From NCBI GenBank assembly GCA_964498525.1, contig CAZCGU010000003.1:186001-250000 (forward strand): a stretch of 64,000 bases of DNA. Reading direction: 5' to 3'. Shown here piece by piece: positions 34,455 to 43,263 of this stretch; position 1 is the stretch's first letter, and each line of letters begins with the position of its first letter. Made by a program: the position numbers and the translations under genes. Source of the DNA: DTU098 sp964498525. Its GTDB lineage: Bacteria > Bacillota > Desulfotomaculia > Desulfotomaculales > Pelotomaculaceae. The notes beneath the pieces are model-generated. The model did not search any database. It was not told the DNA's origin and was given only the letters and a program-made list of their open reading frames with translations.

Positions 34455-35246
34455 TCACATCTTTTTCAGGTATTTGTGCAGTAAATCCAGGCGTCTCTGG
34501 GAATGATAACCGTCATAGTTGATTGTACCGGAGGACCGGCGCCGCGGTTTGCCCCGGTAAACACAGATGGCTTCCTGACAATCCCCGATAATGGTTGCGG
34601 CGACCTTTTCGGAGTGAAAGGCGTCCTTGGCCGGGGAACCCAGGGCTTTGTGGGGGATGGTTGTGCCCACGCAAACCGATAAGCCGGCTTTGGCGGCCAG
34701 GGCCAGGGATACCGGGGGGACGGCCAGTTCAACCAGGGGCACTTGCGCCAGGAAGCGGCCGGACACCGCGTGGGGTCCGTGACTGGGTGAAGCGGAGCCA
34801 AGGGCTTGCTCCAGGCCGATTTCCCGGTTTAAACAGCGCCGGTAGTGCAGAAGCTTAGCCGCCAGGGGCGATAAATCCTCCGTTTTTTCGGCCGGATAGC
34901 AGTTGGTCAAAGCCATATCCGCGCCTTCTTCCACCTTCCCGATTAACTCCTTTAAATTATCCCCAATCTTACCGTTCATATCACCATCTAAAAACAGGAC
35001 AGCCGTGGCTCCTTTTTTTTTCGCTTTCCGGGCGCCGACGGCCCTGGGCACATCGATGCCGAGGGTCTCCTGGTAAAGCAGGGGAAATATGCGAGGGGAC
35101 TTCAATTCTCGTATTATTTTAGCGGAAAGATCGCTGCTCCCGTTGATCACGGGGATGATCACGGGGATTGATAGTGCCAGCAGTGTCTCCAGGGTTCTCT
35201 GGATTCGTTTTTCTTCATTTTTAACAGGTACTACGGCTGCAAGCAT
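34455..35246 (-). CDS. Glycosyltransferase family 2-like protein
   Basis: A 263-residue protein. 'LAAVVPVKNEEKRIQRTLET' at the N-terminus and 'AVLFLDGDMNGKIGDNL' (the DxD-type motif) are GT-A glycosyltransferase signatures; the rest is divergent, with 'GADMALTNCYP' and a histidine-rich 'ASPSHGPHAVSG'. The sugar donor and acceptor cannot be inferred. The start at 35246 has GAGGTG upstream on the - strand; a longer in-frame start at 35309 lacks a site. It is transcribed divergently from yabG. No other polysaccharide gene adjoins. Confidence 0.75.
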   Translation of the reverse strand: MLAAVVPVKNEEKRIQRTLETLLALSIPVIIPVINGSSDLSAKIIRELKSPRIFPLLYQETLGIDVPRAVGARKAKKKGATAVLFLDGDMNGKIGDNLKELIGKVEEGADMALTNCYPAEKTEDLSPLAAKLLHYRRCLNREIGLEQALGSASPSHGPHAVSGRFLAQVPLVELAVPPVSLALAAKAGLSVCVGTTIPHKALGSPAKDAFHSEKVAATIIGDCQEAICVYRGKPRRRSSGTINYDGYHSQRRLDLLHKYLKKM

Positions 35247-35426
35247 GGGGCACCTCTTCCCGGCAGAAATAAGTAAAGCCTTAAAAAAATAGCAATGGAA
35301 ACCAGTCAATCATACATGGTGCCTATGCTAATATATGGAACCGGGGGGGAGAAAGTTACCCCCGGGGGCACACCACCAGCCCGGTCCCTTTCATATCATA
35401 TATAAAAAGCAAAGGGGATGCGGCGG

Positions 35427-36341
35427 GTGAAGGGTTTCGGCATAGGGGACGTGGTGGGAAGGAAGTCTTATAATTTAGATATTTACTTTAAAATTGCGCA
35501 TGTATATAAAAGCCCGGAGGGACGGGATATCGCAACTTTAAAGGGTCTTCATACCAGGTTGTGCGCCAGTGCCCCCTTTGATGACCTGGTCAAGATAGAT
35601 CCGGCGGATCTGGCCGATTATTTAAGGGAACAGGCCAGGGAGGGCAGTGAACATCTAAGGCGTATTTTTATCAGGCGGGAAAAAACCCGACAGTTCGCTC
35701 TGGAAAGGGGCGCCGGGAAAGAGGATAAAGGGGGAAAGCCCTACCCTGTACTGGGCCCCAACTCCAATGGGATAACCGGCTTTGATGTGCCCGGCAGCGT
35801 TTTACACATAGACGGGGACGGCGATTACCTGGATCTGTGCCTGACCACTTACAAGCGTTTAAGTATTCCGGCCCACGGCTATAGCATTGAGGAAGAGCAG
35901 CAGCCCGAGGTGGTGGAGGGCCTGCTGATCAAGCACTGTCCCGACTTATTGGTTCTTACCGGGCACGACGGTTTTATCAAGGGTAAAGAGGATTATGCCG
36001 ACATTGAAAATTACTATTCCTCCAAATACTTTGTTAAAGCCGTAAGGGCCGCCCGCAAGTATGAAAAAAGCATGGATGATCTGGTCATTTTCGCCGGCGC
36101 CTGTCAGTCCCACTACGAGGCGATTCTGGCCTCCGGGGCAAATTTTGCCAGCTCCCCCCAAAGGGTAATGATCCACGCCTACGATCCCGTCTTCGTGGTG
36201 GAAAAGCTCGCCTATACCTCTATTTTCGAACCCATATCCATCCGGGAGATCATCACCGACACCATTACCGGTTTTAGCGGTATCGGCGGGGTGGAGACCC
36301 GGGGGAAATTTCGCCTGGGTTTACCAACATCGCCATATTAG
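35427..36341 (+). CDS. yabG: Sporulation-specific protease YabG
   Basis: A 304-residue protein with YabG hallmarks: 'GIGDVVGRKSYNLDIYFKI' at the start, 'VLHIDGDGDYLDLCLTTYK', 'LVLTGHDGFIKGKEDY' and 'IFAGACQSHYEAILASGANFASSP', which holds the probable catalytic His/Cys region, then 'VEKLAYTSIFEPISIREI'. YabG processes spore-coat proteins such as SafA and SipA-type substrates. GTG 35427 is preferred (AAAGGGG 9 bases upstream); ATG 35418 abuts that site. It follows rsmA in B. subtilis; here the YkuK-like and GT2 genes are inserted. Confidence 0.94.
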   Translation: MKGFGIGDVVGRKSYNLDIYFKIAHVYKSPEGRDIATLKGLHTRLCASAPFDDLVKIDPADLADYLREQAREGSEHLRRIFIRREKTRQFALERGAGKEDKGGKPYPVLGPNSNGITGFDVPGSVLHIDGDGDYLDLCLTTYKRLSIPAHGYSIEEEQQPEVVEGLLIKHCPDLLVLTGHDGFIKGKEDYADIENYYSSKYFVKAVRAARKYEKSMDDLVIFAGACQSHYEAILASGANFASSPQRVMIHAYDPVFVVEKLAYTSIFEPISIREIITDTITGFSGIGGVETRGKFRLGLPTSPY

Positions 36342-36363
36342 GTCCCCGTACCCCTTTCCCCTG

Positions 36364-36392
36364 ATCCTGCATAAGCTATTGTAGGATTTTTT
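36364..36392 (+). terminator. Terminator after yabG
   Basis: ATCCTGCA pairs with TGTAGGAT (one G-U) around an 8-base loop, followed by TTTTT. Confidence 0.7.
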
Positions 36393-36408
36393 AGAAGGGG
36401 TTTTGTGC

Positions 36409-37413
36409 ATGGATCGTTATTTCAGCGCCCTGAAAAAAACCCGGGGTAAGTTTTTATCCCTCCAGAACGTGGTGGGTGTCGGTGTTGGTTATAAAACCAT
36501 AGAGACGGAAGACACCGGTGAACCGTGCTTTGTTATTTATGTGCAAAAAAAATTATCTCCCGGAGATTTGTCCAGAAAAAACATTGTTCCCGGAAAAATT
36601 GGCGGGCTTAATACGGATGTGGTGGAAAGCGGCGTGTTTCGGATGCTTAACGGGCGGACGTCAAGGGAAAGGCCTTGCCGGCCGGGAATGAGCATCGGCC
36701 ACTATAAATCCACGGCGGGTACCCTGGGGGCAGTGGTTAAAGACAGAAATACCGGGGAATTGATGGTCCTTTCCAACAATCATGTGCTGGCCAACGGTTC
36801 CAGCGTCCAGGAAATAAGGGCCAAGTCCGGGGACCCAATTCTGCAGCCGGGGCCTTACGACGGCGGCAGCGCCAATGACCGGATCGGTGTTTTGCACCGG
36901 TATGTGCCCCTGGTTAAAACTGTTGCTAGGTCCGACTGCCCGATTGCAACAGCAGTGGCCCGGGGGAGTACCCGCCTGCTCAATCTGCTGGTGGCCGACT
37001 ATGAAGTGCGGCTCTATAAGCATTTTAAAAACGACAACCTTGTGGATTGCGCCCTGGCTAAACTGGACTCGCCGGATCTGGTCCTGGCTTCGGTCCTGGA
37101 TGTTGGCGAAGTTGCGGGGACAGCCGAGATCAAACCCGGGCACCCTGTGCAAAAGAGCGGGCGGACTACCGGGCTGACCAAAGGCAAAGTTAAATCAGTG
37201 GGGACCACCTTGCAGGTGGAAATGAAGGATGATGAAAAAGTGTGGTTTTCCGATCAGGCGGTAGCGGAAATGTCCTCCCAGCCCGGTGATAGCGGAGCCT
37301 TGATTCTGGATCAGGATAAAAAGGCAGTGGGCCTGTTGTTTGCGGGTTCGGAAAAGCTAACGGTTTTTAACCGGATTGGCACAGTTTTGGACCGCCTGGG
37401 AGTACAATTATAA
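36409..37413 (+). CDS. Trypsin-like serine protease
   Basis: A 334-residue protein with the chymotrypsin catalytic triad in order: 'VLSNNHVLAN' (His, about residue 126), 'VDCALAKL' (Asp) and 'SSQPGDSGALIL' (Ser, about 291). No signal peptide or membrane segment is visible, so it is probably cytoplasmic, or packaged in the spore. Its N-terminal ~90 residues ('NVVGVGVGYKTIETED', 'CFVIYVQKKL') are also family-specific. ATG 36409 follows AGAAGGGG. It lies directly after the yabG terminator. The substrate is unknown. Confidence 0.85.
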   Translation: MDRYFSALKKTRGKFLSLQNVVGVGVGYKTIETEDTGEPCFVIYVQKKLSPGDLSRKNIVPGKIGGLNTDVVESGVFRMLNGRTSRERPCRPGMSIGHYKSTAGTLGAVVKDRNTGELMVLSNNHVLANGSSVQEIRAKSGDPILQPGPYDGGSANDRIGVLHRYVPLVKTVARSDCPIATAVARGSTRLLNLLVADYEVRLYKHFKNDNLVDCALAKLDSPDLVLASVLDVGEVAGTAEIKPGHPVQKSGRTTGLTKGKVKSVGTTLQVEMKDDEKVWFSDQAVAEMSSQPGDSGALILDQDKKAVGLLFAGSEKLTVFNRIGTVLDRLGVQL

Positions 37414-37502
37414 AATCCTGGTTCCGCTGTGTGAAATTTTGCGCCCTGCCGCCTCACCAGCAGGCTGTCCCGGCTATATATTAAAACGAGGAGGCTTATC
37501 CC

Positions 37503-37919
37503 ATGGCAGACCCCCCATTTTTTGCAGGGGAAATTGCCTTAACATTTTTGGGAGATAACATACCGGCCATTGGTCCCAGATTTGCGGACCGGGAGGAAGC
37601 AGTGCGGACAGCCCGGCGCTATTTGAAGGAGATCAGCCAGATGGCAGGCGGAGCCGGCGCCGAACCTCTCAGTATTGCTTTTAAAAGGCAGGGGGACGGC
37701 CGGTATTCCCTTATAATGGAGGGTTCCCGCCAGTTGATTGGTAAGTTGCAGGATCTTGACGAGCTATTGATGAAAAGGTTTTTCAAGGGTTTGAAAAAAA
37801 AGCTTTTCATTTTGACCTGTTTTGTGGAAGGGGTGGATGGACTGGAGTGTCTGGTCCTCACCGAAGGGTTGGGGGCTGTGCTTTATGCGCCCTGTGCGCT
37901 CAAAAAATGGCGGCCTTGA
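37503..37919 (+). CDS. Conserved hypothetical protein
   Basis: A 138-residue protein I do not recognise. Features: an N-terminal hydrophobic patch ('FFAGEIALTFLGDN'), a basic central region and a cysteine-containing hydrophobic C-terminal strand ('KLFILTCFVEGVDGLECLVL'). The composition is that of a small globular protein. It starts at ATG 37503 with AGGAGG upstream. It lies between the protease and the Gly/Tyr-repeat protein; no function is suggested. Confidence 0.6.
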   Translation: MADPPFFAGEIALTFLGDNIPAIGPRFADREEAVRTARRYLKEISQMAGGAGAEPLSIAFKRQGDGRYSLIMEGSRQLIGKLQDLDELLMKRFFKGLKKKLFILTCFVEGVDGLECLVLTEGLGAVLYAPCALKKWRP

Positions 37920-37990
37920 GGCCCTCCGGTTGTTTTCCCCGGGATAGCGGTACGACTTAAATGGTATAGGAATGGGAAAGGGCGGTGACC

Positions 37991-38383
37991 ATGGGCAATA
38001 ATACCGGTAGTTTTAATAAGGGCTCCGCCCGTGGTTCCCAACAGGGACTTCGGGCGGGCGCCAGAAATTTAACAGAAGAAGCTTATCAGGCCGGTAAGTG
38101 CCTGGGCTACAATCTGGGCTACAACCTGGGTTTCGAGTCGGGCTACGAGAAAGGATACTCCGAGGGCAGTAATCTGGGCTACAATAACGGCTTTGTGTCC
38201 GCCCTCAGAAATGAAGAAGGTGAGGGGACTTCCCCCCGGGTAAAGGTCCCGGAAATCCAGGTTTTGCAAAAACTCATTGCCGGCAAAAAGGTAAAAATAT
38301 TTCTTGCGGGCTGCGGCGCCGGGGATGCCGAGGTTCTTCTCCGCCTGCTGAATATTGAAGCCGCCCCCTTGAGCAAAAGCTAA
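37991..38383 (+). CDS. Gly/Tyr-repeat protein, function unknown
   Basis: A 130-residue protein. Residues ~37-68 are low-complexity and glycine/tyrosine-rich, with a repeated 'GYNLGYNLGFESGYEKGY' pattern of period four, reminiscent of spore-coat and phage-like elastic repeats. The C-terminal ~45 residues ('LQKLIAGKKVKIFLAGCG') look globular. ATG 37991 follows GGCGGTGA; GTG 37985 is an alternative. I do not recognise the family. Confidence 0.55.
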   Translation: MGNNTGSFNKGSARGSQQGLRAGARNLTEEAYQAGKCLGYNLGYNLGFESGYEKGYSEGSNLGYNNGFVSALRNEEGEGTSPRVKVPEIQVLQKLIAGKKVKIFLAGCGAGDAEVLLRLLNIEAAPLSKS

Positions 38384-38435
38384 AAAACTTTACTGATATT
38401 TACAGGTATTCCTAATTAAGAGCAAGTATGAAAAT

Positions 38436-38457
38436 ATTAAGGCGGCCGCCTTAATCT
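38436..38457. other. Perfect 20-base palindrome with NotI site
   Basis: ATTAAGGCGGCCGCCTTAAT is self-complementary over all 20 bases. It could be a hairpin-forming or dyad binding site. It lies in the ~440-base interval 38384-38821, which has no other gene. Confidence 0.6.
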
Positions 38458-38527
38458 GTTAAATGTTTTGGCGGGCAGGCCCCATAGCCGGTTTTGCCAA
38501 ATTACTTACCGGACACTATAGTGGGTT

Positions 38528-38560
38528 TGTACAAGTTATTCTTGTACAGGCCTTTTTTAT
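38528..38560 (+). terminator. Intrinsic terminator in the gap before the CAP gene
   Basis: TGTACAAG, TTATT loop, CTTGTACA, GGCC, then TTTTTT. It is a clean intrinsic terminator on the + strand; what it terminates is unclear, perhaps the transcript from 37.5 kb. Confidence 0.75.
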
Positions 38561-38821
38561 CTTGTCAGGGGATTATTTCCGGCGGATCCAAAAAACTTCA
38601 CAGTGCTTGCGGTTCTCTGAGCAAGGAAAAGCCGGGGGGTTAAAAGACAGTGGAAGTTTTGGGACAAGCCGGACGTATCCCCGGGATGCCGCCCTGGATG
38701 CGGGGAAACCATTTTTTGGGGTGAATCCCGTTCTGGTTGTTTAAGGGCTCAAAACGGGCAGGTTTTCTTTTGCCTGAACCCGCCGGCCGACTTAAAGAGG
38801 GCAAAAAAGAAGGGGGAAATA

Positions 38822-39826
38822 ATGATGAGGGTCCGTTCAGGTAAGACGTATAATATTCTTTTTTTAGCTGCCGTATTCCTGACAGCTTTACTTGTTTCAA
38901 CCGGGGCAGCCTTTCCTGCCGGGGCGCAGGCAGGCGTTCCCCTGACAGCAAACGAGCAGCAAATGGCCAAACTGATTAACCAGGCCAGAAGCGAGGCGGG
39001 ACTGTCTCCTTTGGTTGTAGATTCAACACTTTCCGGCCTGGCCCGGATAAAGGCCCAGGACATGGCCTCCTGGGGCTATTTAAGCCACCAGTCACCAACC
39101 TACGGCTCGCTGACGGATATGTTAAAGGCAGCGGATGTTTCCTGCTATTCCGCCGCGGAAAATCTGGCCAGGGCTCCCTCGGTGAATACGGCCTTTAACG
39201 CCTTGCTGAGTTCCAGAACGCACCGGGCCAGCATACTCAGTGATAATTTTAACCGGGTGGGGGTCGGGGTTATTACCACAGGTTCCTCTAAAATTTTAGT
39301 TCAAATTTTCGTAGGAAGCAAAACAGGTTCACCGGACCTCCGGCCACAGCCGGAGCCAAAACCCCAGCCAAAGCCGCAGCCGGAGCCGGAACCGCAGCCG
39401 CAGCCGGAGCCGGCACCCCAGCCGGAACCGGATCAGTCCGCCGGGGCCAATGCGGATGAGCAAACCATGCTGGGCCTGGTCAACCAGGAGCGGGCCAAAG
39501 CCGGCTTAAAAGCCTTGCAAATGGATTCAAATCTGGTCAAGCTGGCCAGAATGAAAGCCCGGGATATGATCGATATGGGTTATTTCAGCCACAACTCGCC
39601 CACCTACGGATCGCCCTTCGATATGATGAAAACATATGGGATCAGATACAGCTACGCCGGGGAAAATTTGGCCGGGGCGCCCACCGTAAGCAGCGCCCAC
39701 ACAAGTTTGATGAATTCCCCGGGCCACCGGGCCAACATCTTGAACGCCAATTACTCCAAAGTGGGTATCGGCGTTGTCAACGGGGGGCCTTACGGCAAAA
39801 TGCTGGTTCAAATGTTTACCGGTTAA
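38822..39826 (+). CDS. Secreted tandem CAP-domain protein (YkwD-like)
   Basis: A 334-residue exported protein: a signal peptide (about 1-38, ending 'FPAGAQA'), two CAP (SCP/PR1) domains and a Pro/Glu/Gln-rich linker (about 175-205). Each domain keeps the family blocks: 'INQARSEAGLSPLVVD ... HQSPTYGSLTDM ... ENLA ... THRASIL' in the first, 'VNQERAKAGLKALQMD ... HNSPTYGSPFDM ... ENLA ... GHRANILN' in the second. CAP domains of this type resemble B. subtilis YkwD and spore proteins; enzymatic activity is uncertain. It ends at a terminator before the SPOCS gene. Confidence 0.9.
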   Translation: MMRVRSGKTYNILFLAAVFLTALLVSTGAAFPAGAQAGVPLTANEQQMAKLINQARSEAGLSPLVVDSTLSGLARIKAQDMASWGYLSHQSPTYGSLTDMLKAADVSCYSAAENLARAPSVNTAFNALLSSRTHRASILSDNFNRVGVGVITTGSSKILVQIFVGSKTGSPDLRPQPEPKPQPKPQPEPEPQPQPEPAPQPEPDQSAGANADEQTMLGLVNQERAKAGLKALQMDSNLVKLARMKARDMIDMGYFSHNSPTYGSPFDMMKTYGIRYSYAGENLAGAPTVSSAHTSLMNSPGHRANILNANYSKVGIGVVNGGPYGKMLVQMFTG

Positions 39827-39943
39827 TTAAAGAGTACCGGTAGTTTTTTAGACAGATGCCCGAAAAATAACGCAGGGATTAGCCTGATAAAATAAAAAAG
39901 GCCAGTCTCGTTTCATAAATAAGCAATGTCTAGCAATAAAAGG

Positions 39944-39970
39944 AAGAGGACTCAGGTCCTCTTTTTTTCG
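39944..39970 (+). terminator. Terminator after the CAP gene
   Basis: AAGAGGAC, TCAG loop, GTCCTCTT, then a T-run; a second T-rich stretch follows. Confidence 0.8.
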
Positions 39971-40056
39971 TTTTTTTCGTTTTCGCTAGCTTTTTTGCAC
40001 ATTTCCTTGCCACCCTCATATATTAGTATAGAAAAGTTTTGAAAGGAGGAGTATGT

Positions 40057-41607
40057 ATGGCTGGAACCCAACGGCTTAAGGTCTATGCGGTCCAGGGTGA
40101 AAATAGGGCCCAGGCTGTGGTCAGGGGGCAGATTGAAGTTCCCCATGCCAAGCCTGATGTAGACAAAATTCTGTCCAAAGATGCAAAGACCAATGTCAGA
40201 AACGTCAGCATCGTGCCCAACAAGGTCATTGTGGACGGGACCCTTACCCTGCAGGTTATGTATGTCGCTTTTAAGCCGGACCAGTCTGTTCATTCCATGC
40301 ACGGCGATGTCAGGTTCACTACCTTTGTTGATGTGCCGGGCGCTATACCGGGGATGGATTATTTCGTCGATATCACCATCGAGGATGTGAGCCTGACACC
40401 CAGTAAAAAAGACCCCCGTAAATTCGATGTTGCTGCGGTGCTCAGCGTGTTTGCCAAAATCACGGAAGTCGACGAAATGGATGTTCTCACCGAAATCCCG
40501 GAACACAACGAAGCTCTGGAAACAGAGGATATTACAGTGGAACACCTGGTGGGCGAGAAAGCAACCAAGCAGGTCATTGTCAGTGAAGAGTTCGACGTGC
40601 CCGAAGCAAAGCCGGATCCTGAAAAAATTCTGGATACCAGGGCGGAAGTTGTCATCACCGATAAAAGGCTCGTTGCCAACAAGGTGATCATTGACGGGGA
40701 GGTCAGACTCCAGGTTCTTTACGTGGCCCTGAAGCCCGAGCAAACCGTGCATAACTTGCATCACACCATCCGTTTCAGCGACTTCATTGAGGTACCCAAC
40801 GCTATGCCCGGGATGAACGTCCAGGTGCGCGCGGTTGTGGAAAGCGCCGAAGTAGGTCTGGTTATCGACCCGGCCCTGTTTGCGGACGTTATTATTAAAC
40901 TGATTGCCTTTGTCACCGAAACCAGAACGCTTTTCAACGTGCCCACCCTGCTCGAAGATGAGTGGGGTTATACCAAAAGGCTGCTCAAAGTGGACCGGGA
41001 GATCGGCACTGCCGAAAGCCAGGTGGTCTTACGGGAAACCACGGAAGTACCTCCGCCGAAACCGGACATGATTAAAGTGCTTGACTCCAGGGTTGACAAA
41101 ATTGAAGTGACTGAAAAGAGAATCCTGGACGGGAAGGTACTAATCCGCGGCATGGCCCATGTGGAGGTCGTTTATGTCAGCGATAAGCCCAGCCAGGCCG
41201 TCCACGCCCTCCACAAAACACTGAGCTTCCGTACCTTTGTGGAAATTCCCGGCGCCAGGCCGGACATGGAGGTCAAGGTCAGGGTAGATGCGGAATATGT
41301 CAACGTGGAACAGACAGGCGCCAATGTGCATATAGAAGCCGTGCTGAGGGTCAGGGCAACAGTCAGGGAAATGGCCCAGTCCACGGTTTACGTGCCGGAA
41401 ATGGGCCCCACCGTGGAGCCCACCGCGACCCCCACGCCCTGCCCGCCCACCCCCTATACAGTAAGACCCGGCGACACCCTTAGCTCCATCGCTTACGCCA
41501 AGGGGACTACGGTGCAGATGATTCTGGAGATTAACCCTGAAATAACTAACCCGGATGTAATTTACGCGGGTCAGGTAATCATGATTCCCTGCGCGGCCAT
41601 GGGTTAG
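40057..41607 (+). CDS. Triple SPOCS (DUF3794) protein with C-terminal LysM
   Basis: A 516-residue protein of three repeated ~150-residue SPOCS/DUF3794 domains, each carrying a variant of 'VVDGTLTLQVMYVAFKPDQS' and 'FVDVPGAIPGMDY', followed by a Thr/Pro linker and a LysM domain ('YTVRPGDTLSSIAYAKG'). This is the architecture of SipL, which binds SpoIVA at the forespore surface in clostridia. ATG 40057 follows AAAGGAGGA; no signal peptide is present, as expected of a spore-coat morphogenetic factor made in the mother cell. Confidence 0.85.
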   Translation: MAGTQRLKVYAVQGENRAQAVVRGQIEVPHAKPDVDKILSKDAKTNVRNVSIVPNKVIVDGTLTLQVMYVAFKPDQSVHSMHGDVRFTTFVDVPGAIPGMDYFVDITIEDVSLTPSKKDPRKFDVAAVLSVFAKITEVDEMDVLTEIPEHNEALETEDITVEHLVGEKATKQVIVSEEFDVPEAKPDPEKILDTRAEVVITDKRLVANKVIIDGEVRLQVLYVALKPEQTVHNLHHTIRFSDFIEVPNAMPGMNVQVRAVVESAEVGLVIDPALFADVIIKLIAFVTETRTLFNVPTLLEDEWGYTKRLLKVDREIGTAESQVVLRETTEVPPPKPDMIKVLDSRVDKIEVTEKRILDGKVLIRGMAHVEVVYVSDKPSQAVHALHKTLSFRTFVEIPGARPDMEVKVRVDAEYVNVEQTGANVHIEAVLRVRATVREMAQSTVYVPEMGPTVEPTATPTPCPPTPYTVRPGDTLSSIAYAKGTTVQMILEINPEITNPDVIYAGQVIMIPCAAMG

Positions 41608-41721
41608 CCAAAAAGTCATACAATTTTTACGGGCTGACAGGTGAGGACGACAAAGATTGTTTTACCCGGGTTTTTAGCCGAATGTTTTTTAAAATTAACT
41701 ATTAAGGAGGTATAAAACAGA

Positions 41722-42786
41722 ATGTCGGTACCACAGCAGTTCTTTTTAACCGAACAGCAATTTGTCAGGTGCATTGAAATCAAGGTGCCGGTTGTTATTG
41801 AAGCGGCTGAAGTGCAGGTCGTTGTCGACAACCACGTAACCCTGCCCGAACTCGCCATTAAGATCGACAAAATCATCGCCTCTGTCCGCGACCTAAGGGG
41901 CAACCTGGTCTTTGTGGACGAAACCAAGTCCGGTGATGTCGTTCTCGTGCCCGGGCACAAACACCACAGGGATGTTAAGGTAAGGAAGATCATTATCAGC
42001 GGTACCCTGCACAAACAAATTTTCTACGTCAACAAAAACAACGAAGTCAGGCATACCGCGGAGGATATTCCCTTTACCAAAATGATTGATTTGAGCAAAC
42101 CCAAGGATGTAGACAACAGGAACGATGTTTTTGTCCAGTTCCACAGCATTGATGTGGACATCAACTGGGAATTGGTCCGGGCCAGCAGGCTTCACCAGAC
42201 TGCGGTGATTATCCTCACCGCCAAGGTGGCGGAAGACCGTCAGATTTATGTCCAGACCTGCCCCAGACCCAGGGAATGTCCGGAAGGCAACCTGGCCAGG
42301 GACGGCGGTCTGGAGGTTTGGGCCGACGCCGCTCACCCGGTGTTCTGGGGCGCCAGCAACGTTGCCCAGACCACCATTTCCCACGGCGGCTCTTTTGCCG
42401 CTGAACTGGGGCGCCTTAATCCCCAGCTGCCGGGTTCGCTGTTCCAGATGGTCAGCAGGGGTATTGTGGCCGGGCGCCAGTATCGCCTCACCTTTTATAT
42501 CCGGGAAGATGTCCTGGGCAGCGGGCATAGCGGATTTACCCTTAATGCTGAAGTGCTGTTCTTCGACGAAAGCGGTCTCCAGATTGGGGTAGGTTCCCAG
42601 TCCCTGTCCAGCAGTTCCATACCGGAAACGGCCTACACCCAGGTCCAGATTACCACGCCCATAACCAGAGATAATGTTGCCTCGGCCATGATCCGCTTCT
42701 CTTTCACCCCTTCTCACGGCAACACCAATACCGCGAAGGTGGACGATGTGGTCCTGGAATGTGTTCCCCTGACAACCAATTTTTAA
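41722..42786 (+). CDS. SPOCS-domain protein with jelly-roll-like C-terminal domain
   Basis: A 354-residue protein. Residues ~1-170 form a single SPOCS/DUF3794-like domain ('ISGTLHKQIFYVNKNNEVRH', 'EDIPFTKMIDL'); residues ~185-350 are beta-rich and end 'DDVVLECVPLTTNF', with blocks like 'GGSFAAELGRL' and 'YRLTFYIREDVLG', resembling carbohydrate-binding or discoidin-like modules. No signal peptide. The pairing of a SPOCS domain with a possible carbohydrate-binding module suggests a spore-surface component. The C-terminal fold is an inference. Confidence 0.7.
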   Translation: MSVPQQFFLTEQQFVRCIEIKVPVVIEAAEVQVVVDNHVTLPELAIKIDKIIASVRDLRGNLVFVDETKSGDVVLVPGHKHHRDVKVRKIIISGTLHKQIFYVNKNNEVRHTAEDIPFTKMIDLSKPKDVDNRNDVFVQFHSIDVDINWELVRASRLHQTAVIILTAKVAEDRQIYVQTCPRPRECPEGNLARDGGLEVWADAAHPVFWGASNVAQTTISHGGSFAAELGRLNPQLPGSLFQMVSRGIVAGRQYRLTFYIREDVLGSGHSGFTLNAEVLFFDESGLQIGVGSQSLSSSSIPETAYTQVQITTPITRDNVASAMIRFSFTPSHGNTNTAKVDDVVLECVPLTTNF

Positions 42787-42835
42787 GTGCGCAGGCATGT
42801 TCTAAGACCCGGGACGTTTCAGGCAAGGGAAAATT

Positions 42836-42862
42836 AAGCTGTTGTATAACAGCTTTTTTTTT
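42836..42862 (+). terminator. Terminator after the SPOCS gene pair
   Basis: AAGCTGTT, GTAT loop, AACAGCTT followed by nine T. A clear intrinsic terminator. Confidence 0.85.
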
Positions 42863-42936
42863 GCAAGTCGTGAAGTTGACTGAACTGCCCGGTGAATATA
42901 TTAGTGATAGAAGAACGGGTGAAAGGAGATACGGCT

Positions 42937-43239
42937 TTGTTGCAAAATATCGGTTCGCTGATGGAACAGATGCAGCGCGTCCAACAGGCTTTGGGGGAGA
43001 AGAAAATTGAGGTGGGCGATCCCGCCGGAATCTTCCGGGTGTTTATTAACGGCCGGCAGGAGCTGGCGGGCGTGGAATTTGACCCTGCAGCCTTGCGGCC
43101 GGAAAGGCTGGCGGAACTTCAGGGGGTTGTGACAGCGGTCTTTAACAGGGCTGTGGCGGAATCAAAACAAATGGTCAAGACGGAAATTGCTAAAATGACC
43201 CAGGAAATGAACCTTCCCAACCTGCCGGGTATTTTTTGA
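42937..43239 (+). CDS. YbaB/EbfC-like protein, second copy
   Basis: A ~100-residue protein ending 'NLPNLPGIF', close to the YbaB ending, with an N-terminal 'GSLMEQMQRVQQALGEKK' helix and the mid-region 'ELAGVEFDPAALRPERLAEL'. It differs from the YbaB at 12.9 kb, but length and pattern match. TTG 42937 follows AAAGGAGA; upstream in-frame GTG codons (42892, 42904) lack a good site. It overlaps no other gene and is followed 24 bases later by a gene of unknown function. Possible DNA-binding protein of the same fold. Confidence 0.65.
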   Translation: MLQNIGSLMEQMQRVQQALGEKKIEVGDPAGIFRVFINGRQELAGVEFDPAALRPERLAELQGVVTAVFNRAVAESKQMVKTEIAKMTQEMNLPNLPGIF

Positions 43240-43263
43240 AAAGGCTTTGGAGGAGTGATTGGC

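Noticed and set aside
38463..38744. A 93-residue + frame between the palindrome and the CAP gene
   Set aside because: It crosses an intrinsic terminator (38528-38558), has no ribosome site and unusual composition.
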